From: Muraenolepis orangiensis
Taxonomy: Eukaryota; Chordata; Actinopteri; Gadiformes; Muraenolepididae
Assembly: GCA_027704905.1 (NCBI GenBank)
Contig: CM051015.1
Coordinates: forward strand, 17,871,727-17,935,726
Length of the DNA stretch: 64,000 bases
Direction of reading: 5' to 3'
Shown here: positions 59,216 to 64,000 of the stretch, one piece after another
Position numbering within the stretch: position 1 is the first letter of the stretch
How the letters are laid out: each line of letters starts with the position of its first letter
The notes under the pieces: model-generated
Told to the model about the DNA's origin: nothing
The model's database searches: none
What the model saw: only the letters and a program-made list of their open reading frames with translations
Position numbers and translations under genes: made by a program

Positions 59216-61000
59216 CATGTCCGGACAGTTTACAACAGCTGAACTTAGGGCGGCCATCGGCAACCTTAGGCAAAGCAAGTCCCCGGGGCATGACAACATC
59301 CACCCAGAGTTCGTGACCCACCAGAGTGAGACAACATCTGCCTGGCTGTGCTCTTTTTTTCTCATCCTGCTCCCAGAGGTCCAAACTGCCGAAGACCTGG
59401 CGCCGTGCTGCTGTTATCGCCCTGCTGAAACCAGGCAAAACTGCGGAAGACCCTAAGGCCTACAGACCCATCTCGCTGCTCTGCGTCCCATTCAAGATAC
59501 TGGAGAGGATGATCCTCAGCCGCATAGAGCCAGTAGTGGACCCACAGCTTCCAAGGGAACAGGCTGGTTTCCGGCGGGGCAGGTCAACAGTAGATCAGGT
59601 AACCCTGCTCACCCAGGACATCGAGGACAGCTTTCAGGCCAAAGAGAAAGTTGGGGTTGTGTTGCTTGACCTAACAGCCGCATATGACACCGTCTGGCAC
59701 CGTGGACTTCACCTGAAGCTGCTGAGGACTATCCCAGACCGGCATATGGTGAAGTTCATAATGGAGATGCTGTCCAACCGCAGCTTCATCCTCCGAACCA
59801 GCGATGGCCAGCGAAGCAGACTGAGGAGATTGAGAAACGGGGTGCCACAGGGGTCTGTCCTCTCACCACTGCTGTTTAATATTTACATCCACGACCTCCC
59901 GGAGACAACATCCAGACAATATGGTTACGCGGATGATCTGGCCATCATGCTGCGTCGAACAACATGGTCAGCGGTGGAACAGGGTCTCAACCAGGACATG
60001 GGCATCTTGGCTGCCTACCTGCGCAAGTGGCGTCTGCAGCTCAGTACTGGGAAGACTGTGTCGGCCGCATACCACCTGTGCAACAGAGAGGCCAAAAGGG
60101 AACTGTCGGTGTCCGTCGACAACAAGCGTCTGGAGCACCAACTAGCCCCCAAGTACCTCGGTGTTCGGCTGGACAGGACACTGTCCTACAAACAGCACCT
60201 TGAGGAAGTGAGAGCCAAAGTGACAGCAAGGGTCTCGCTTATCCGCCGCCTTGCTGGCACAACCTGAGGTGCCTCCGCCAGGACACTACGAATCTCCACA
60301 CAAGCCCTGGTGTTCTCTGCTGCCGAATACTGCGCCCCAGTCTGGAGTAGAAGCCCACATGTGAAGAAGGTTGATCCTATCATCAACAATGCCCTTCGGA
60401 TCATAACCGGTTGCCAGAAGCCCACCCCCGTGTCCTACCTGCCAGTCCTAGCGGGACTTCGTCTTCGACGAGAGGCCGCTATCCTCGCACTTGCAAGGAA
60501 AGCCCAAGAACATGACTGGCATATCCTGCACGAAACAACAACAAAGGCAGCGCCCCCAAGCAGACTCAAGTCCCGTCACCCCTACAACAGGACAGCACAA
60601 GAGATGCTTGGTTCCATCCCTGAGGACCTGTCTACAAGGGCATGGCTAGCAACTTCCTGGAAGCAGGAATGGGAGTCGGCTGAGCCCACACGTCTGCACC
60701 ATCACATCCAAGATCCGGGAGATGGAGTCAAAGGAGAACATCTACCACGCCGGCATTGGACCCTGCTGAACCGCCTCCGTACTGGGGTTGGTCGCTTCAA
60801 AGCGTCCATGAAGGAGTGGGGCCTGGCAGACAGCGCAGTATGTGAGTGCGGCGAGCCTGAGCAGACTGCCGACCACATAATCACCACCTGTCCTCTGTAC
60901 AGACCTCCTTCAGAGGCTGGCCTCTTCCAAGTGGGACCAGAGACGAGAGCGTGGCTTTGTGACACTGAGCTGGACATATGACGATGATACACGAAAGAAG
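59216..61000 (+). mobile_element. Jockey/I-group-like LINE, RT and zinc-knuckle part, broken
   Basis: The start of the RT (SGQFTTAELRAAIGNLRQSK) is followed by a frame change in a T7 run (59,355-59,361). Then come WRRAAVIALLKPGKTAEDPK, YRPISLLCVPFKILERM, VVLLDLTAAYDTVWHRG, NGVPQGSVLSPLLFNIY and YADD. A TGA interrupts the frame at 60,265. The C-terminal part continues to a CCHC-type knuckle CECGEPEQTADHIITTC and a stop at 60,979. The endonuclease is missing. Confidence 0.85.
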
Positions 61001-61068
61001 AGAAGAACTTGGTGGCATTGATTCGTTAGTTCAACTTTTAAAATCCAATCTGGAGCTGTCAGTGTCTA

Positions 61069-61496
61069 TGTCACGGGCGTACACGGTGTGGATCCAAAAG
61101 CACGAATACAGACACAGTGATAAAGTAAAAGAGTCTTTACTGACAAAAGCAAGGTCCAACACAAAAAGTCACTCGATGATTGTACAGCTTAAAGGCAAAA
61201 TAATGAAACACCAAAAACCTGACCGTGGCGTGGCATGGCGTGGAACCTGAACGCTGAAGAACTCAGCATAACACAACGAGACAATCTGGCAACGAGACAG
61301 TGACTGCCTGGACCTATTTATGCCAGGAGACATCACCAGGTGCAAACAATAATTACAACCAGGTGCAAACAATAATGACATAACCAATCACAGGGGGCGG
61401 GAGGAAGACTGACTATAGAAATAAAACCCTGGAACTAAACTAAACATCATACATGAATAAACAGAAACTTTTCAGCATAGTTGGCGATGCACAACA
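61069..61496 (-). mobile_element. 3' LTR of a gypsy element
   Basis: On the minus strand it starts TGTTGTGCATCGCC directly after a G-rich polypurine tract (61,497-61,508 complement) and ends CGTGACA. It is 428 bp, bounded by TG and CA. The integrase frame ends just inside it. Confidence 0.75.
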
Positions 61497-62502
61497 GTAC
61501 CCCCCCCTCTAGGGACGACTCCTGACGGCCCAGGAGCTTCTGGATGTCTCCTATAAAAATCCTCAATAAGTGCCTGCCCGATGATGAAACGGGACGGAAT
61601 CCACGACCGTTCCTCGGGGCCATATCCCTCCCAGTCCACCAAGAATTGCCGACCTCGACCCCGTCTCCTGACGGCCAAAAGACGCTTGACTGCATACACC
61701 GGGCCGCCATCAATGACCTGGGGGGGAGGAGGGGGCTTGGATGGTGGAACTAAGGAACTGTCCAATACCGGCTTAATCCGGCTGACGTGGAAGGTTGGAT
61801 GGACCCGCAGTGACCTGGGTAGACGAAGACGGACAGAAACAGGATTTATGACCTTGGTAATAGGAAATGGACCCACAAACCTTGGAGCGAGCTTTCTTGA
61901 CATGACATCGATAGGCAAGTCTCTTGTGGATAGCCACACCCTCTGCCCCGGTCTGTAGGTAGGTGCCGTCCGCCGCCGTCGATCAGCCCCCCTCTTCATC
62001 CGGATTGAACTCTTCAGGAGGACCCGACGAGCGGCAGCCCAAATACGGTGGCATCTCTTAACGAGAGCGTGAGCAGACGGGACCACCACTTCCTTCTCGG
62101 ACTCCGGAAACAAGGGTAGTTGATAGCCATAGACACAGTGAAAAGGAGACAGACCGGTAGCAGAGGTAGGCAAGGAATTGTGTGCATACTCAACCCATGT
62201 CAAGTGCTCACTCCAGGCCGCGGGGTTCTGTGAGACTAGGCACCGCAGGCAAGTCTCCAGCTCCTGATTAATCCGCTCTGTCTGCCCGTTGGACTGGGGA
62301 TGGTATCCTGAAGTAAGGCTGACGGACGCTCCCAGGATGGTGCAGAATTCCTTCCAGAACCTGGAGCTGAACTGTGGACCCCGGTCCGACACAATGTCTC
62401 TGGGTATTCCATGAATTCGAACAACATGGTCTAGCAGTACTTGAGCCGTCTCTTTAGCAGAAGGCAATTTCTGCAGCGCAATAAAATGTACCATCTTTGA
62501 AA
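61472..62502 (-). mobile_element. Ty3/gypsy chromovirus integrase with chromodomain, 5'-truncated
   Basis: The frame begins FSKMVHFIALQKLPSAKETA, just after the point where the first catalytic Asp of the DDE core is expected. It contains the second Asp (IVSDRGPQFSS) and Glu (GYHPQSNGQTERINQ), the GPFPITKVINPVSVRLRLP region and a chromodomain (RQFLVDWEGYGPEERSWIP). It stops at 61,472 inside the LTR. Gag, protease, RT and the 5' LTR are absent; the break is the palindrome at 62,502. Confidence 0.88.
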
Positions 62503-62670
62503 ATGGGCTCTCGTATATTCCTCCGTATTCCCGGAGCCAAAGGCGCCGTTACGTGCGTGTAGGGCTGCCCTACACGCACGTAATGGCGTGTAGGGCGCGT
62601 AGGGCTGCCCTACACGCACGTAACGGCGCCTTTGGCTCCGGGAATACGGAGGAATATACGAGAGCCCATT
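62502..62670. repeat. ~169-bp palindrome at the gypsy/Rex1 junction
   Basis: The outer ~60 bp of each arm are perfect inverted copies (for example AATGGGCTCTCGTATATTCC at 62,502 and its complement ending at 62,670). The sequence is from the Rex1-like LINE (it matches 23,757-23,820), the right arm being inverted relative to the rest of the LINE. Confidence 0.88.
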
Positions 62671-64000
62671 ACGACCTCCGTAAGACCATCGTCACTGCCA
62701 AGGACAGAGTGGAAGATAAATTCATCCACGGTTTCTGGTTAATCCACGGTTTCTGGTTGGGATATATCCGAACCGACTTGGTCGGAACAACGTCATCTAT
62801 GCACTTCTTGATGAACGCGGTGACCGACGACGCGTACTCATTGATGTGATTGTCCGAGGCAACGCAGAACATGCCAGTCAGCGCGATCAAAACAATCCTG
62901 CAGCATAGAGTCCGATTGGTCCGACCAGCATTGGACCTCCCTCACAGCGATCGGTTGCTGCTTCAGTCTCTGCCTATAGGCGGGGAGCAGCTGGATAGAG
63001 CGGTGGTCTGATTTGCCTAACGGTGGGCGGAGGAGGGCCTTGTAGCCATCACGGAAGGGGGTGTAGCAGTGGTCGAGGATCCGCTCGCCCCGTGTGTTGC
63101 TCGTTATGTGTTGATAGAACTTCGGGAGAACCTTCTTCAGGTTCGCCTTGTTGAATTCCCCCACCACGATGAGAGCAGCTTCGGGGTGTGCCGACTCCTG
63201 TTCGCTGATAGCCCCATACAGTTCCTTCAGCACTGTGTCCGTGTTGGCTTGTGGGGGAATGTAAACAGCGGTCACGGTTACTGCTGTAAACTCCCGAGGT
63301 AGCCAGTATGGACGGCACATAAGCATCAGGTACTCCAGGTCCGGGGAACAGAAAGACTTGAGGGGATGTACATGACTTTGGTTGCACCAAGATCTGTTTA
63401 TCATGAGACATACCCCCCTCCGCGATCTTTACCGGAGAGAGCCTTTGTTATGTCCGCCCGGTGGACGGAAAATCCCGTCGGCTCGATAGCTGCGTCGGTA
63501 ACCCCAATCCGACATCCATGTCTCCGTAAGGCAGATGATACAGTTGTCCTTAGTTTCCCAGTGGAATCGAGCCTGTAGCTCGCTTAACTTACTGTCCAGA
63601 GACTGTACATTAGCCAGTAGAATGGTGGGTAGTGGGGGGCGATCGGATCGACATCTCAGCCTGACTAGCACGCCGGCTCGCTTCCCTCGCTTCCTCCGGC
63701 AATGCTTGCGTGTAATCATGCCCAAGATGGTCGGAGATAATCCAGCTGTGACTTCGGGCGGGACGTCCGAGTCGAAAGAATGAAAAAACTCCGGTAGGTG
63801 GCGAGCGACTGACGATCTGATCTCCAGAAGTGTACAAAAGTTATAAATGAACGTGCTGCTAACTTCCTGAACTAAAATAGTTGCGAAAAGAATAAATAAC
63901 AAACAATAGTTGCGAAAAGAATAAATAACAAAAAACTGCGTCGTCGTGCGGGAGCTCACGAAACGGCAGCCATCTCGTACGGCGCCATACTCCAAACTAT
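62671..64000 (-). pseudogene. Rex1-like LINE, 5' half, broken
   Basis: Same family as 21,845-25,112, covering the leader and endonuclease. Frames read PPEVTAGLSPTILGMITRK, LLANVQSLDSKLSELQAR, CLTETWMS, then after a shift MINRSWCNQSHVHPLKSF and GEFNKANLKKVLPKFYQH. The endonuclease Asp motif GDFN is GEFN here. Shifts lie near 63,405-63,510 and 62,880. A 19-bp direct repeat (TCCACGGTTTCTGGTT) occurs at 62,727-62,758. The RT half is missing. Confidence 0.85.

Overview
This is teleost (probably percomorph) nuclear DNA. The evidence is a 26-exon vertebrate voltage-gated sodium channel gene, fish-type LINEs (L2-, RTE- and Rex1-like), a chromodomain gypsy element, hAT elements, tRNA-derived SINEs and abundant (CA)n, (ATC)n and minisatellite DNA. 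There is no prokaryotic content.

Layout. Positions 1-11.7 kb are the 3' flank of the channel gene and hold a stack of mobile elements: SINE pieces, a 1.15 kb TIR element, a 5'-truncated L2 LINE, a hAT relic and an RTE-like LINE. Positions 11,755-46,439 on the minus strand hold one Nav channel alpha-subunit gene of the Nav1.1/1.2/1.3 group (the teleost scn1l group). All four domains, the DEKA selectivity residues, the IFM inactivation motif and the IQ motif can be read. The large intron between exons 16 and 17 contains two head-to-head LINEs (an apparently intact Rex1-like ORF and a frameshifted relative) and a relic of an unrecognised element. Positions 46.5-48.6 kb show no gene. Positions 48.65-56.44 kb are a macrosatellite of about six ~1.15-1.3 kb units. 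Positions 56.4-64 kb hold a broken unrecognised element, a jockey-like LINE, the 3' half of a gypsy element and a second, broken Rex1 copy joined to it through a long palindrome.

Assembly caveat. A run of exactly 1,000 N (34,941-35,940) is flanked by two copies of the same ~5.9 kb (29,047-34,940 and 35,941-41,848) covering exons 6-16. Both copies end exactly at the gap. The simplest reading is two overlapping contig ends that were not merged, so the gene should be read once. The copies nevertheless differ by several percent over their first ~1.5 kb and carry different frame-breaking indels in exon 11.

Most interesting points: a Cys at the domain I tetrodotoxin-site aromatic position; an AT-AA U12-type intron 2 whose 5' splice site seems to have been amplified into a 43-bp minisatellite; a conserved AT-AC intron 23; a possible ~22-residue extension in the domain IV S3-S4 loop; and an unrecognised element family with TIR-like ends that also occur in the macrosatellite.
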